Origin: Brumimicrobium ulvae
GTDB taxonomy: Bacteria > Bacteroidota > Bacteroidia > Flavobacteriales_D > Crocinitomicaceae
Assembly: GCF_947504225.1 (NCBI RefSeq)
Contig: NZ_CANNGT010000005.1
Location: forward strand, 124,001 to 188,000
Direction: 5' to 3'
DNA length: 64,000 nucleotides
The notes beneath the pieces are model-generated. The model ran no database searches. It was not told where the DNA came from and was given only the letters and a program-made list of their open reading frames with translations. The position numbers and the translations under genes were made by a program. Shown piece by piece: positions 36,739-46,175 of this stretch (position 1 is its first letter; every line of letters begins with the position of its first letter).

Positions 36739-37419
36739 ATGTCAAAGGCACTTATTTTAATCTTCCTTGTTTTTACCGGATTTCTTTTTTCCCAAGAAGA
36801 AGCTGAAGATACCCTCATAGAGAGGCTTCAGGTCTATGATGGCTTCGATCTGCCGAGTAACTTTAAGGAGCAATATAGAGTCACTCTTCGTAAAGTGAGA
36901 CGTGTATATCCATTGGCTTTAGAAGCCGCAAGAGTCATTGACTCACTAGATCGTGAATTGGAAAGCATTAATAAAAATAGACTTCAGAAAAAGTTGATGC
37001 GTAAAACCCACGCTTCTTTAAAAAGTGATTTTAAATTTTTGCTTAAGGATTTATATGTTTCTGAAGGTGTCATTCTAACCAAACTCATTCACCGAGAAAC
37101 AGGAATGACTGTAAGGGAAATCATCTCTATGTATAAAAGTGGAATGCAAGCTTCTATTTATAATGGACTTGCTGGTGTTTTTGACCAAGATTTAGACGCG
37201 ACCTACAAACCAGATACAGAAGACTTTGTTATTGAATGTGTTGTCCAAGACATCAAGAAGGGAAAAGTAGCCTTTGATCCTACTTTTGAAATTTTAAACA
37301 AACAAGAGTATAAGGAAAGTAAAAAAGAATACAGGCAAAATAGAAGGAAAAGTAGAAAAAGAATCAAAGCACTTGAGAAAGAAGAAAGAAAAGCAAAAAA
37401 AGAAAAGCCTCAAAAATAG
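36739..37419 (+). CDS. DUF4294 domain protein, exported
   Basis: A 226-aa protein with a signal peptide ending LFSQ. The DUF4294 core runs from about residue 40 to 190 (VRRVYPLALEAARVIDSLD, LIHRETGMTVREIISMYKSGMQA, PDTEDFVIECVVQDIKKGKVAF). The tail is a run of Lys/Arg/Glu. The family is nearly restricted to Bacteroidota and its function is unknown. It ends inside a bidirectional terminator shared with yajC. Confidence 0.88.
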   Translation: MSKALILIFLVFTGFLFSQEEAEDTLIERLQVYDGFDLPSNFKEQYRVTLRKVRRVYPLALEAARVIDSLDRELESINKNRLQKKLMRKTHASLKSDFKFLLKDLYVSEGVILTKLIHRETGMTVREIISMYKSGMQASIYNGLAGVFDQDLDATYKPDTEDFVIECVVQDIKKGKVAFDPTFEILNKQEYKESKKEYRQNRRKSRKRIKALEKEERKAKKEKPQK

Positions 37420-37436
37420 ATTTCTGAGGCTTTTCT
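37401..37436. terminator. Bidirectional terminator between DUF4294 and yajC genes
   Basis: A perfect 12-bp stem (37401-37412 with 37425-37436) with A-rich and T-rich flanks that serve both strands. The DUF4294 stop codon (37417-37419) lies in the loop. Confidence 0.85.
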
Positions 37437-37484
37437 TTTGCTATAGCTTCCTACTAGTGGAAAACCAATACGTTTTAATGTTTG

Positions 37485-37772
37485 CTATTTGTTTGACTGT
37501 GCAATTTGTTGCTCATCCATTCCTGTAGAAACTGCTGATTTCTCAACGCGGATTTTAGCACTTCCTTCACAACTTAATAGAATATTCGTATCGTTGATTT
37601 CTAATACTTTCCCATGAATTCCACCAATAGTTACAACTTTGTCTCCTACAGCTAAACTCTCACGAAACTTCTTCAACTCTTTTTGTCTTTTCATCTGTGG
37701 ACGGATCATAAAAAAATAAAACACCCCTAAGATGAGTAATAACATAACTAATTGCATTCCTCCTTCACCCAT
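37485..37772 (-). CDS. yajC: Preprotein translocase subunit YajC
   Basis: A 95-aa protein. One N-terminal membrane helix ends in the family motif [14 protein letters not shown], followed by a small cytoplasmic domain with [15 protein letters not shown]. It associates with SecDF and SecYEG. It is the last gene of the ldh-nusB-DUF1573-yajC run. Confidence 0.95.
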   Translation of the reverse strand: MGEGGMQLVMLLLILGVFYFFMIRPQMKRQKELKKFRESLAVGDKVVTIGGIHGKVLEINDTNILLSCEGSAKIRVEKSAVSTGMDEQQIAQSNK

Positions 37773-37813
37773 TACTTACTTTTTTTAATTATTAATATTT
37801 ATTCGTTATTTAC

Positions 37814-38212
37814 TTAATCAATTACATTTGCTTGAATAGTAACTGTTGTTGTTGACGGACGCGTATTGGCCGATATGGTAATCGGTTTATTCGCTAATCC
37901 TTTTCCTGTTGCATCAGTGTCCAAGGTAGCTTTTACTATCGTGGTTTCACCTGGTGCAATCGGTTCTCTGTCGTATTCTGAAACTGTACAGTTACATGCA
38001 GGTTTGATATCAGCAATAACTAGAGGATAGTCCCCTGTATTTTTAATTTCAATTTTTGCATTTACAATTTCTCCCTTTACTACAGATCCCGCGTTGTAAA
38101 CCTTCTCAACTTCTATGGTTGTGTACTGTCCAATTTGGGCTTCTGTTTGTTGATTTCCTCCACACGAGAAAAGCAAAAAAGAAATAGTTGCTAAACTTAA
38201 TATTCGTTTCAT
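37814..38212 (-). CDS. DUF1573 domain lipoprotein
   Basis: A 132-aa protein with a lipobox Cys at residue 17 (FLLFSC). The Ig-like DUF1573 domain has the signature IKPACNCTVSEYDREPIAPGE. Function unknown, though the family is common at the Bacteroidota cell surface. It lies 10 bp after nusB and 41 bp before yajC on the same strand, a conserved gene order in the phylum. Confidence 0.9.
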   Translation of the reverse strand: MKRILSLATISFLLFSCGGNQQTEAQIGQYTTIEVEKVYNAGSVVKGEIVNAKIEIKNTGDYPLVIADIKPACNCTVSEYDREPIAPGETTIVKATLDTDATGKGLANKPITISANTRPSTTTVTIQANVID

Positions 38213-38222
38213 GTTTTTAAAT

Positions 38223-39227
38223 TTACTTCATTAAACCGCGACCAATTTTATTGATCTTTCCTTCACTTTCTAATTTTGCGATGGCTTTATCCAACACTCC
38301 ATTGATGAACTGATTACTTTTAGGAGTACTGTAGAATTTAGAAATCTCAATGTACTCGTTAAGCGTAACTTTTGTAGGAATATTACTAAATGTTACCAAT
38401 TCTGTAATGGCTAACTCCATAAGAAGCACATCCATTTTGGCAATACGATCCAATTCCCAGTTATCTGTTAACACATCAATTAACTTTAAGTTCTCTGGAC
38501 GAAGTTTGATGGCTTGCCTCAACAAATCAGCAAGGAATTCTTCCTCGTCATCGTTTGGCTTGTACAAAGGCAGAATACTGTTCTTAACCTCGCCAGCTTT
38601 CTCCTCGCTTTCCGTTTCAACTTCTGTGTCCTCAGACTTAAGTTCTACTTCTTTAAAGCTCTTAATGGTTTTAATTACCATAGAACAAGCTAAGTCTATA
38701 TCGTCCATCCAGTATACGCTTCTTTCCTCAAGGTTGTCAAACAACAATGGGAAATTAGCAATCTCTGTTTTGAACAGCTGAACCATAAATTCTTTGTCCT
38801 CCTCAAATCCACTTTTTTCATTATTCATGAATTCAAAGTAAATTTCAGATTGACGAATGTGGTTATACATTTTACGTATCAACTCTTGTTTTTCATCTCC
38901 CATCCAATTCGCTTTTAAATCTTCAGATTGATGACGTAACTCAGCACTTTCCTCCAGTATTCTAATGATTTGATTGTCATAGAACTTCAGGTTCGGATTT
39001 AAGTCCTCCTCTGATGGAAGCATTTTCTTTTTATTCTCTTCTATTCGGTGTTCGGCTTTGTGTTTTAGTTCAGGGAATATCATCAGCAGTGAAATGTACA
39101 ATTCATACATTTGATTCACTGCCTTGAATAATTCCTTTTTCGCCCACAAAAACTCTTTGTCTTCATGCTGAGAAAAAGCATAAAGCGTTTGTAGCACCTT
39201 AATACGTAAGTGTCTTCTGTTTAACAT
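38223..39227 (-). CDS. nusB: Transcription antitermination factor NusB, long form
   Basis: A 334-aa protein. The N-terminus RRHLRIKVLQTLYAF and the C-terminal MDVLLMELAITELVTFSNIPTKVTLNEYIEISKFYST with FINGVLDKA are the NusB fold halves. The protein is more than twice the E. coli length because of a long helical insertion, as is usual in Bacteroidota. NusB with NusE binds boxA in rRNA antitermination. It starts 5 bp after the leucine dehydrogenase stop. Confidence 0.93.
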   Translation of the reverse strand: MLNRRHLRIKVLQTLYAFSQHEDKEFLWAKKELFKAVNQMYELYISLLMIFPELKHKAEHRIEENKKKMLPSEEDLNPNLKFYDNQIIRILEESAELRHQSEDLKANWMGDEKQELIRKMYNHIRQSEIYFEFMNNEKSGFEEDKEFMVQLFKTEIANFPLLFDNLEERSVYWMDDIDLACSMVIKTIKSFKEVELKSEDTEVETESEEKAGEVKNSILPLYKPNDDEEEFLADLLRQAIKLRPENLKLIDVLTDNWELDRIAKMDVLLMELAITELVTFSNIPTKVTLNEYIEISKFYSTPKSNQFINGVLDKAIAKLESEGKINKIGRGLMK

Positions 39228-39232
39228 CGATA

Positions 39233-40330
39233 TTAATAAGATAATTTTACTTTACCAACAGCTGCAATTCTTTCTTCAGCTACTTTATTTGCAATAGCGT
39301 ATGCAGGAATGTTTTCATTCGCTGAACGTGCTATAATTTCATAGATAGTATCGTAAATTCCTTCTGCTTTTTGTAATGCCCAAGCTGCTGAGTTGTCAGT
39401 CAATTCTGCATATACATTAATTACCCCTCCAGCATTCAATGCGAAGTCTGGTGCGTAAATAATTCCTTTGTCTAATACGTCTTGACCATGTTTTACTTCA
39501 TCTGCCAATTGGTTGTTTGCCGATCCTGCGATGATTGAACATTTCAAACGTTGTAATGTATCGTCGTTTACCGTTGCTCCTAAAGCACATGGTGCGTAAA
39601 TGTCCATGTCGATGTCATAGATTTCATCTAATCCAACAACCTTAGCTCCGTATGTCTCAGAAACATGCTTTAAAGTATCTTGGTCAATATCGGTAATATA
39701 AACCTCTGCATTTTCTTCACGTAAGTGCTTCACTAAATATTCTCCAACATGTCCAACTCCTTGAACAGCTACTTTTTTACCTGCTAAACTATCGTTTCCA
39801 AATTGCTTTTTAGCACATGCTTTCATTCCAACGTATGTTCCCAATGCTGTAATTGGAGATGGGTCACCACTTTTTCCAGGTAAACCTACTACGTGATCCG
39901 TTTCCATGTTCACATAGGTCATGTCGATTGGAGAAATCCCAACATCTTCAGCAGTAATGTACTTACCTCCTAAACTGTTGACAAACTTTCCAAATCTACG
40001 GAATAATGCTTCCGACTTCATTGTTTTAGAATCTCCAATGATGACCGCTTTACCTCCTCCAAGATTTAATCCTGAAATAGAGTTTTTGTAAGTCATTCCA
40101 CGAGATAAACGCATAACATCGTTTAATGCTTCAACTTCGTTGTTGTACATCCACATTCTAGTTCCTCCTAAAGCAGGTCCTAAAGTTGTGTTGTGCATCG
40201 CAATAATGGCTTTTAATCCAGTTGCGTTATCATTACAAAATAAAATTTGTTCATGATCGTACTCGCCCATTGCGGCAATGACAGGATTGTCTTTCAAATC
40301 CTCAGCATTTAATTTTCTTGTTTCTATCAT
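39233..40330 (-). CDS. Leucine/Glu/Phe/Val-type amino acid dehydrogenase
   Basis: A 365-aa NAD-dependent dehydrogenase, best matching leucine dehydrogenase. It carries out reversible oxidative deamination of branched-chain amino acids. It has GPALGGTRMW, the catalytic lysine region MTYKNSISGLNLGGGKAVI, the dinucleotide loop VAVQGVGHVGEYLVKHL and a C-terminal NAGGVINVYAEL segment. It is first in the minus-strand operon leading to yajC and is controlled from the symmetric promoter at 40371-40396. Confidence 0.93.
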   Translation of the reverse strand: MIETRKLNAEDLKDNPVIAAMGEYDHEQILFCNDNATGLKAIIAMHNTTLGPALGGTRMWMYNNEVEALNDVMRLSRGMTYKNSISGLNLGGGKAVIIGDSKTMKSEALFRRFGKFVNSLGGKYITAEDVGISPIDMTYVNMETDHVVGLPGKSGDPSPITALGTYVGMKACAKKQFGNDSLAGKKVAVQGVGHVGEYLVKHLREENAEVYITDIDQDTLKHVSETYGAKVVGLDEIYDIDMDIYAPCALGATVNDDTLQRLKCSIIAGSANNQLADEVKHGQDVLDKGIIYAPDFALNAGGVINVYAELTDNSAAWALQKAEGIYDTIYEIIARSANENIPAYAIANKVAEERIAAVGKVKLSY

Positions 40331-40370
40331 TGTATTAAGCTTTTTTACACTTTCATTAAAATCAAATGGC

Positions 40371-40396
40371 TACTTTTGTAGTATTATACAAAAGTA
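40371..40396. promoter_or_regulatory. Face-to-face palindromic promoters, dehydrogenase vs ABC exporter
   Basis: Perfect inverted repeat TACTTTTGTA-N6-TACAAAAGTA with 10-bp arms. Each arm contains the -7 word TACTTTTG, on the plus strand at 40371-40378 and on the minus strand at 40396-40389. Start points a few bases past each G would fall at almost the same place (about 40382-40385) and point in opposite directions. Confidence 0.6.
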
Positions 40397-40432
40397 AGCA
40401 CATTCTCGTGTGCAAAAATAGGAAATTAATAG

Positions 40433-42190
40433 ATGAAGTCTCTAAGCTATCTCAACAAATATTTTCTTAAATACAAATGGAGGTTACTCCTCGGTATTCT
40501 CTTTATCGTAGGCTCAAACTTCCTTTATGTGAATATGCCCCTGATTGTAGGTGATGCAGTTGAACAATTTGAAACTGGATTTGATCCTGAAAATGGACTG
40601 AAAATGGCCTTGTATTTGGGTGGAGTGTACATCTTGTTGTCTCTAGGGAAAGGACTGTTCCTCTTTATGCAAAGGCAAACAATTATTATTGTTTCTAGGT
40701 ACATTGAATTTGATTTGAAAAATGAAATCTATGCCCACTATCAAAAACTTTCGTACAACTTTTATAAAGGAAAGAATACTGGAGATTTAATGAATAGAAT
40801 TTCTGAGGATGTGTCCTATGTGAGACAATATTTAGGGCCTGGAATCATGTACACCATTAGTACAACTATTCTTTTTGCATTCACTTTAACTTATATGTTG
40901 AATATTAGTGTCGAATTAACACTGTATACATTAGCGCCTTTGCCTTTGATGACCTTTATTATTTATAAAGTCTCAAGTATTGTCAATAAACAAAGTGTGA
41001 AAGTTCAAGAACAACAATCGAAAATATCAACAATCGTTCAGGAATCTTTTTCAGGAATTACCGTGTTGAAAGCCTATAGCGCTGAAGAAAAGTTCCAAAA
41101 TGACTTTAATTCAGATGTTAAAGATTACCTAAAACGTCATATGGCACTCGTGAAAACAAATGCATTCTTTATGCCTACGATTACTTTTCTAATCGGTATA
41201 AGTACAATTCTAACTATTTACTATGGAGGAATTCTTTCTTTTGAAACGCAAAATGAATTATCATCCAGAAATATTGTTGAGTTTATTTTTTATGTAAATA
41301 TGCTGACATGGCCGTTTGCAAGTGTAGGTTGGGTGACTTCTATGATTCAACGGGCAGCGGCAAGCCAAGAAAGAATTAATGAGTTTTTAAGTCAAGAGCC
41401 TGAAGTGAAGAACACCGAAGAAGCTCCTTTCGATTTTAAAGGTGATGTGGCCTTCAAAGATGTGAGCTATACTTTCCCAACTTCTGGAATTCAAGCGGTA
41501 AAAAACTTGAGTTTTACTATAAAAAAAGGCGAAACCTTGGCCATTATTGGAAGAACTGGCTCTGGAAAAACAACAGTTATTAATCTATTGATGCGTCAGT
41601 TCGATCCGACTTCCGGGAAGATTGAAATTGATCATCAAGACTTGCGTTCAATTAACGTAAATGATTTCCGTAAACAATCTGGTGTCGTGCCTCAAGGTGT
41701 CTTCCTATTTTCTGATTCAATCAGGAATAATGTAATGTTTGGATTGGCAGAAGATCAAGAAGCTTCAGATGAAGAAATTATTGATGTGCTGAAAACAACG
41801 CATGTATGGCACAATATTAAAGATTTTAAAGAGGGACTAGATACTGTGTTGGGCGAACGTGGAGTGAACTTGAGTGGAGGACAAAAACAAAGAATTAGTA
41901 TTGCTAGGGCTTTGATTAGAAAACCTAAATTGTTGATCCTAGATGATTGCTTGTCAGCAGTTGATACAGAAACTGAGGAGGTTATTTTAAATAACTTAAA
42001 AGAAACCATTGAAAATAATACGACCCTTATTGTGAGTCACAGGGTTTCTTCTATTCGAAATGCAGATAGAATTCTTGTTTTGGAAGATGGAGGAAAGATA
42101 GAAAAAGGAACGCATGACGAACTTTTAGCACTTGGAGGTGTTTATTCCGAAATATACAACAAGCAATTGCTAGAAGAACAGAAAGATTAA
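40433..42190 (+). CDS. ABC exporter, fused membrane and ATPase domains
   Basis: A 585-aa half-transporter of the MsbA/heterodimeric exporter type, acting as a dimer in the inner membrane. Six membrane segments (about 1-310) include RISEDVSYVRQYLGPG. The nucleotide-binding domain has Walker A GRTGSGKTT, signature LSGGQKQR, Walker B LLILDDCLSAVD and a switch His in IVSHRVS. The Walker B catalytic acid appears as DDC rather than the usual DE(A/P), as in degenerate sites of heterodimeric exporters. Substrate unknown. Confidence 0.92.
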   Translation: MKSLSYLNKYFLKYKWRLLLGILFIVGSNFLYVNMPLIVGDAVEQFETGFDPENGLKMALYLGGVYILLSLGKGLFLFMQRQTIIIVSRYIEFDLKNEIYAHYQKLSYNFYKGKNTGDLMNRISEDVSYVRQYLGPGIMYTISTTILFAFTLTYMLNISVELTLYTLAPLPLMTFIIYKVSSIVNKQSVKVQEQQSKISTIVQESFSGITVLKAYSAEEKFQNDFNSDVKDYLKRHMALVKTNAFFMPTITFLIGISTILTIYYGGILSFETQNELSSRNIVEFIFYVNMLTWPFASVGWVTSMIQRAAASQERINEFLSQEPEVKNTEEAPFDFKGDVAFKDVSYTFPTSGIQAVKNLSFTIKKGETLAIIGRTGSGKTTVINLLMRQFDPTSGKIEIDHQDLRSINVNDFRKQSGVVPQGVFLFSDSIRNNVMFGLAEDQEASDEEIIDVLKTTHVWHNIKDFKEGLDTVLGERGVNLSGGQKQRISIARALIRKPKLLILDDCLSAVDTETEEVILNNLKETIENNTTLIVSHRVSSIRNADRILVLEDGGKIEKGTHDELLALGGVYSEIYNKQLLEEQKD

Positions 42191-42243
42191 AGGATAATTT
42201 GAAGGGTTAAATCGTAATTGGCATTGCGTATTTTAGAAAAAAA

Positions 42244-45027
42244 ATGAAGAACGAGTTTATTCATATTAAAGGGGCAAAAGAGCATAACCTGAAAGATGTT
42301 GAGGTTAAAATTCCACATGGGAAAATGACCGTAATTACCGGTTTGTCTGGCTCCGGAAAATCTTCTTTAGCTTTCGATACACTTTATGCTGAAGGACAAA
42401 GAAGGTATATTGAAAGTCTGTCGGCTTATGCACGACAATTCCTTGGTAAACTCGATAAACCGAAGGTCGATTTCATAAAAGGTGTAGCGCCTGCAATTGC
42501 CATTCAACAGAAAGTGACTTCTACAAATCCCCGTTCTACTGTGGGTACAGTTACCGAAATATACGATTATTTAAAGGTGCTTTTTGCTCGTGTTGGTAAA
42601 ACCTATTCTCCCATTAGTGGAAATGAAGTGAAAAAACACGATGTCACCGATGTGGTTGATTTAATCAATTCAAGGAAGGAAGGAGAAAAGTTTATGGTGC
42701 TTGCTCCAGTGAAGAATTATCAGCGGTATGGAATTGAACGCCAATTAACGATTTTTAAAGAGCAAGGTTTTGCGCGTGTTAGAATTGATGAAAAAGTATT
42801 GAGGGTAGATGAACTTATTGAAAATCCACCTCAAAAAATAAAATCTTTAGAGTTGGTGATTGATCGTTTAGGCGTTAGACACAATGACGAAGACCATCAA
42901 TCGAGAATTGCAGACTCTATTCAATTGTGTTTTGCAGAAGGTGATGGAGAATGCTGGATTTATTTCCCGAAAGGAGAAGAAATAATTCCCTTTTCAAATA
43001 GATTTGAGCTGGATGGAATGCAGTTTTCTGAACCCAACCTACATTTCTTTACTTTTAATAATCCATACGGAGCGTGCGGAACTTGTGAAGGTTTCGGTTC
43101 TGTGATTGGTGTAGACGAAGACTTGGTGATTCCAGATCGTTCTCGTTCTCTTTACGATGAAGCGGTGGTGCCATGGAAAGGTGAAAAGATGAGTCGCTAT
43201 TTGGACCAGTTTATTGTAGATTCAGCTTCTATTCAATTTCCAATTCACCGACCAATTAAGGATTTGACCGATGAGGAATACGATATTCTTTGGAATGGAA
43301 AAGGGAAGATCAAAGGGATTAATGATTTCTTTGATTACCTGAATACCAAAAAATATAAAATTCATGTGCGCGTGATGTTGGCACGTTACCGTGGTAAAAC
43401 AAAATGTCCTGATTGTAAAGGTACGCGCTTAAGAAAAGATGCAAACTACGTAAAAGTGGGAGGGAGGTCAGTTTCTGAAATTATTTTGACATCAGTTGAA
43501 GATAACCTTACTTTTTTTAAAAATATAGAACTCGATCAGCAGCAATTGGAAATTGGAAAACGTATTCTTGTTGAAATTCAAAACCGATTAGAGTGGCTGA
43601 ATGAAGTGGGATTAGGTTACCTGACATTGAATCGACAAGCCAATACTTTGTCTGGAGGTGAATCTCAGCGCATCAACCTAGCAACTTCTTTAGGGAGTAG
43701 TCTGGTGGGTTCTATGTATATTCTTGATGAACCAAGTATTGGATTGCACCCAAAAGATACCGAACGATTGGTTGGGGTTTTGAAAGCGCTGAAGGACATT
43801 GGAAATACAGTGGTGATTGTCGAACATGAGGAAGCTGTTATGCAAGCTGCTGACGAAATCCTAGATATTGGTCCACGTGCAGGTGTGAATGGTGGAGAAC
43901 TTGTTTTTCAAGGTACGCATAAGGAGTTGATTGATGCACAAGGAAGTCTTACTGCTGATTATTTAACGGGAAGGAAAGAAATTCCTGTTCCAGCAAAAAG
44001 AAGAAAGTTAAAAGATGCTATTCACATAATTGAGGCCGCAGAAAATAACCTGAAAAAGATCAGTGTGAAAATCCCTTTGCATGGAATGGTTTGCGTAACA
44101 GGAGTGAGTGGTTCTGGAAAATCAACTTTGATTAAGGATATACTGTATCCTGCACTGGCGAAACAGTTAGGGATTCATGGGAATCCAATCGGTAAACATT
44201 CAGAGTTAACAGGAGACTTCTCACAAATAGAAGCTGTAGAATTTGTAGATCAAAACCCGATAGGGCGTTCTTCCCGAAGTAATCCTGTTACTTACGTGAA
44301 GGCATTTGACGAGATAAGAACGCTGTTTTCCCGATTGAAACTGGCTAAAATGAGAAACCTCAAGCCAGGTTATTTTAGTTTTAATGTTCCTGGGGGAAGG
44401 TGCGAAGTTTGTGAAGGAGAAGGGTTAATTACAGTTTCTATGCAGTTCATGGCAGATATTCAATTGACCTGTGAAGCGTGTAATGGTTCTCGTTATAAGA
44501 GTGATGCTTTGGAGATAAAGTATGAAGATCGATCTATCGCAGACCTTTTAGCAATGGATATTGATGAAGCGCTAAACTTCTTTAAATCCAAAGAAGGAGT
44601 ATTGGAAAAGAAAATTGCAGATAAAATTCAACCTTTGGTGGATGTTGGATTAGGATATTTGACAATGGGGCAGTCTTCCTCAACTTTATCAGGTGGAGAA
44701 GCGCAACGCATTAAACTGGCTTCATTTCTTGTGAAGGCCAAGAATCCGACAAAAACAATGTTTATATTTGATGAGCCAACGACAGGATTGCATTTCGATG
44801 ATGTCAATAAGCTGTTGGTCTCTTTAAACCGATTGATTGAAATAGGTCATTCTGTTGTAATCATAGAACATGATATGGATGTTATAAAAAATGCAGACTG
44901 GGTAATTGATTTAGGTCCAGAGGGTGGAGTCCATGGCGGAACTCTTGTGGCGCAAGGAACTCCAGAGGAGATTTCTAAAGTGAAAGAAAGTTATACAGGT
45001 AGATTTCTAAAAGAAAAATTACTTTAA
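42244..45027 (+). CDS. uvrA: Excinuclease ABC subunit A
   Basis: A 927-aa damage-recognition ATPase of nucleotide excision repair. It has two ABC modules: Walker A GLSGSGKSS near residue 33 and GVSGSGKST in the second half, with signatures LSGGESQR and LSGGEAQR. Zinc-finger cysteine pairs are present (CGTCEGFG, CPDCKGTR, CEVCEGEG, CEACNGSR). Length and domain order are normal. It follows the ABC exporter by 53 bp. Confidence 0.97.
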   Translation: MKNEFIHIKGAKEHNLKDVEVKIPHGKMTVITGLSGSGKSSLAFDTLYAEGQRRYIESLSAYARQFLGKLDKPKVDFIKGVAPAIAIQQKVTSTNPRSTVGTVTEIYDYLKVLFARVGKTYSPISGNEVKKHDVTDVVDLINSRKEGEKFMVLAPVKNYQRYGIERQLTIFKEQGFARVRIDEKVLRVDELIENPPQKIKSLELVIDRLGVRHNDEDHQSRIADSIQLCFAEGDGECWIYFPKGEEIIPFSNRFELDGMQFSEPNLHFFTFNNPYGACGTCEGFGSVIGVDEDLVIPDRSRSLYDEAVVPWKGEKMSRYLDQFIVDSASIQFPIHRPIKDLTDEEYDILWNGKGKIKGINDFFDYLNTKKYKIHVRVMLARYRGKTKCPDCKGTRLRKDANYVKVGGRSVSEIILTSVEDNLTFFKNIELDQQQLEIGKRILVEIQNRLEWLNEVGLGYLTLNRQANTLSGGESQRINLATSLGSSLVGSMYILDEPSIGLHPKDTERLVGVLKALKDIGNTVVIVEHEEAVMQAADEILDIGPRAGVNGGELVFQGTHKELIDAQGSLTADYLTGRKEIPVPAKRRKLKDAIHIIEAAENNLKKISVKIPLHGMVCVTGVSGSGKSTLIKDILYPALAKQLGIHGNPIGKHSELTGDFSQIEAVEFVDQNPIGRSSRSNPVTYVKAFDEIRTLFSRLKLAKMRNLKPGYFSFNVPGGRCEVCEGEGLITVSMQFMADIQLTCEACNGSRYKSDALEIKYEDRSIADLLAMDIDEALNFFKSKEGVLEKKIADKIQPLVDVGLGYLTMGQSSSTLSGGEAQRIKLASFLVKAKNPTKTMFIFDEPTTGLHFDDVNKLLVSLNRLIEIGHSVVIIEHDMDVIKNADWVIDLGPEGGVHGGTLVAQGTPEEISKVKESYTGRFLKEKLL

Positions 45028-45086
45028 AATGGTGCGCTCCCAATAATAAATGCCTGTTTTTTTGCGGAATAGAAAAGAATATACCC

Positions 45087-45094
45087 TAATTTTG
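45087..45094 (+). promoter_or_regulatory. -7 box of the lipocalin-like gene
   Basis: TAATTTTG matches TAnnTTTG, 31 bp before the ATG at 45126. It is flanked by ACCC and GGGT, which could form a small hairpin. Confidence 0.45.
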
Positions 45095-45125
45095 GGGTGA
45101 AATAATAATCAATTAATCAAATATT

Positions 45126-45530
45126 ATGAAAAACAACATTAAACTATTGTTCTCAGTATTGAGTCTAGTCTTTATTTTTACAGCTTGTAATAAGTATGAA
45201 GAAGGACCTAAGTTCAGTTTGTTGACTAAAAAAGCAAGAGTTTCAGGGACTTGGAAACTGGAAAAAACAATTGATGCAGATGGAACTGTGGAGTATCACA
45301 ACGATACAGAGAGAATGACCATTGAAAAAGATGGAACTGTGAAATTAACAGAAGATGGCTTTTCAATTAATGGAAGATGGGAATTTATCAGTGATAAAGA
45401 AGCGATTTCTTTTATTATTAGTGTTTTCGGTGAGTCTGTTGTAGAAAACTTTACAATACTTCGCTTGAAGAATAAAGAACTTTGGCTTAAAGATTCTGAC
45501 GGTACACAGAGCCATTTCGCAGCAGTTTAA
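45126..45530 (+). CDS. Lipocalin-like lipoprotein
   Basis: A 134-aa protein with a lipobox Cys at residue 21 (FIFTAC). The domain begins VSGTWKLEKTIDADG and alternates short strands (RMTIEKDGTVKLTE, GRWEFISDKEAISF), ending in a strand with LKNKELWLKD. This is the lipocalin-like fold common among Bacteroidota lipoproteins. Ligand and role unknown. It is monocistronic, with its own promoter and terminator. Confidence 0.78.
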   Translation: MKNNIKLLFSVLSLVFIFTACNKYEEGPKFSLLTKKARVSGTWKLEKTIDADGTVEYHNDTERMTIEKDGTVKLTEDGFSINGRWEFISDKEAISFIISVFGESVVENFTILRLKNKELWLKDSDGTQSHFAAV

Positions 45531-45554
45531 AAGTAGCGACTTAAGAAATACTAG

Positions 45555-45588
45555 AAATCACCCTGCAATTTGTAGGGTGATTTTTTTA
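45555..45588. terminator. Terminator between lipocalin-like and thioredoxin genes
   Basis: A perfect 10-bp stem (45555-45564 with 45574-45583), a 9-nt loop and a T7 tail on the plus strand. It lies between convergent genes and may serve both. Confidence 0.85.
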
Positions 45589-45604
45589 TTGAGTAAATTG
45601 TTTA

Positions 45605-46174
45605 TTATTGCTCAAGCATCTCGTTTATTCTGTCTTGAAAACTCTGACTAAACCAATCGTGAGCGCCAACTTCTTCCATGATTATTTTTCCTTCTTGGTT
45701 CAAAACATAAGTGGTCGGCAAGCTATTTGAGTCAAATTCCTTAGGGTAGTTACTGGCCGGTAAATAAACAGGAAAACTATAGTTCTTAGCTTTTAAAAAG
45801 CGATCTAAAGTCTCTGGTTTCTCATTGCTAACGAAATAAAATGCCAATTGGTCACCGTATTGATCATAGAGCTTTTGAAAAGATGGCATTTCTGCAACAC
45901 AAGGAGGACACCAGGTTGCCCATAGATTAACGATTGTGATTTTGCCATGCGAAGCTGAAAAGTTAACCTGATTTCCTTCTAAGTCAAATAAAACCCAATC
46001 CAACGAACTGATTGTTTTTTGTTCTTCAACCGCAATCTCAGAGGGTGACCCAGCAAATATTCTTTGTACAAATGACATGACTGGCATTCTTACACTAGGG
46101 ATAAACATCAACCCAATAAATAAGGTGAATAACAAATCCCATTTTCTCTTTTTAATCCAAGCTTTGATGTCCAT
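45605..46174 (-). CDS. TlpA-like membrane-anchored thioredoxin
   Basis: A 189-aa protein with a basic N-terminus and one membrane helix (about residues 12-30). A periplasmic TlpA/ResA-type domain follows with the redox motif WATWCPPC and the cis-Pro loop LPTTYVLN. It reduces disulfides, for example in cytochrome maturation. I chose the ATG at 46174: it lies 1 bp after the stop of the upstream gene, and the longer frame would overlap that gene. Confidence 0.9.
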   Translation of the reverse strand: MDIKAWIKKRKWDLLFTLFIGLMFIPSVRMPVMSFVQRIFAGSPSEIAVEEQKTISSLDWVLFDLEGNQVNFSASHGKITIVNLWATWCPPCVAEMPSFQKLYDQYGDQLAFYFVSNEKPETLDRFLKAKNYSFPVYLPASNYPKEFDSNSLPTTYVLNQEGKIIMEEVGAHDWFSQSFQDRINEMLEQ

Positions 46175-46175
46175 A

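Noticed and set aside
38350-38781. 143-codon open frame antisense to nusB
   Set aside because: Ser/Leu-rich shadow of the NusB coding sequence with no independent support.
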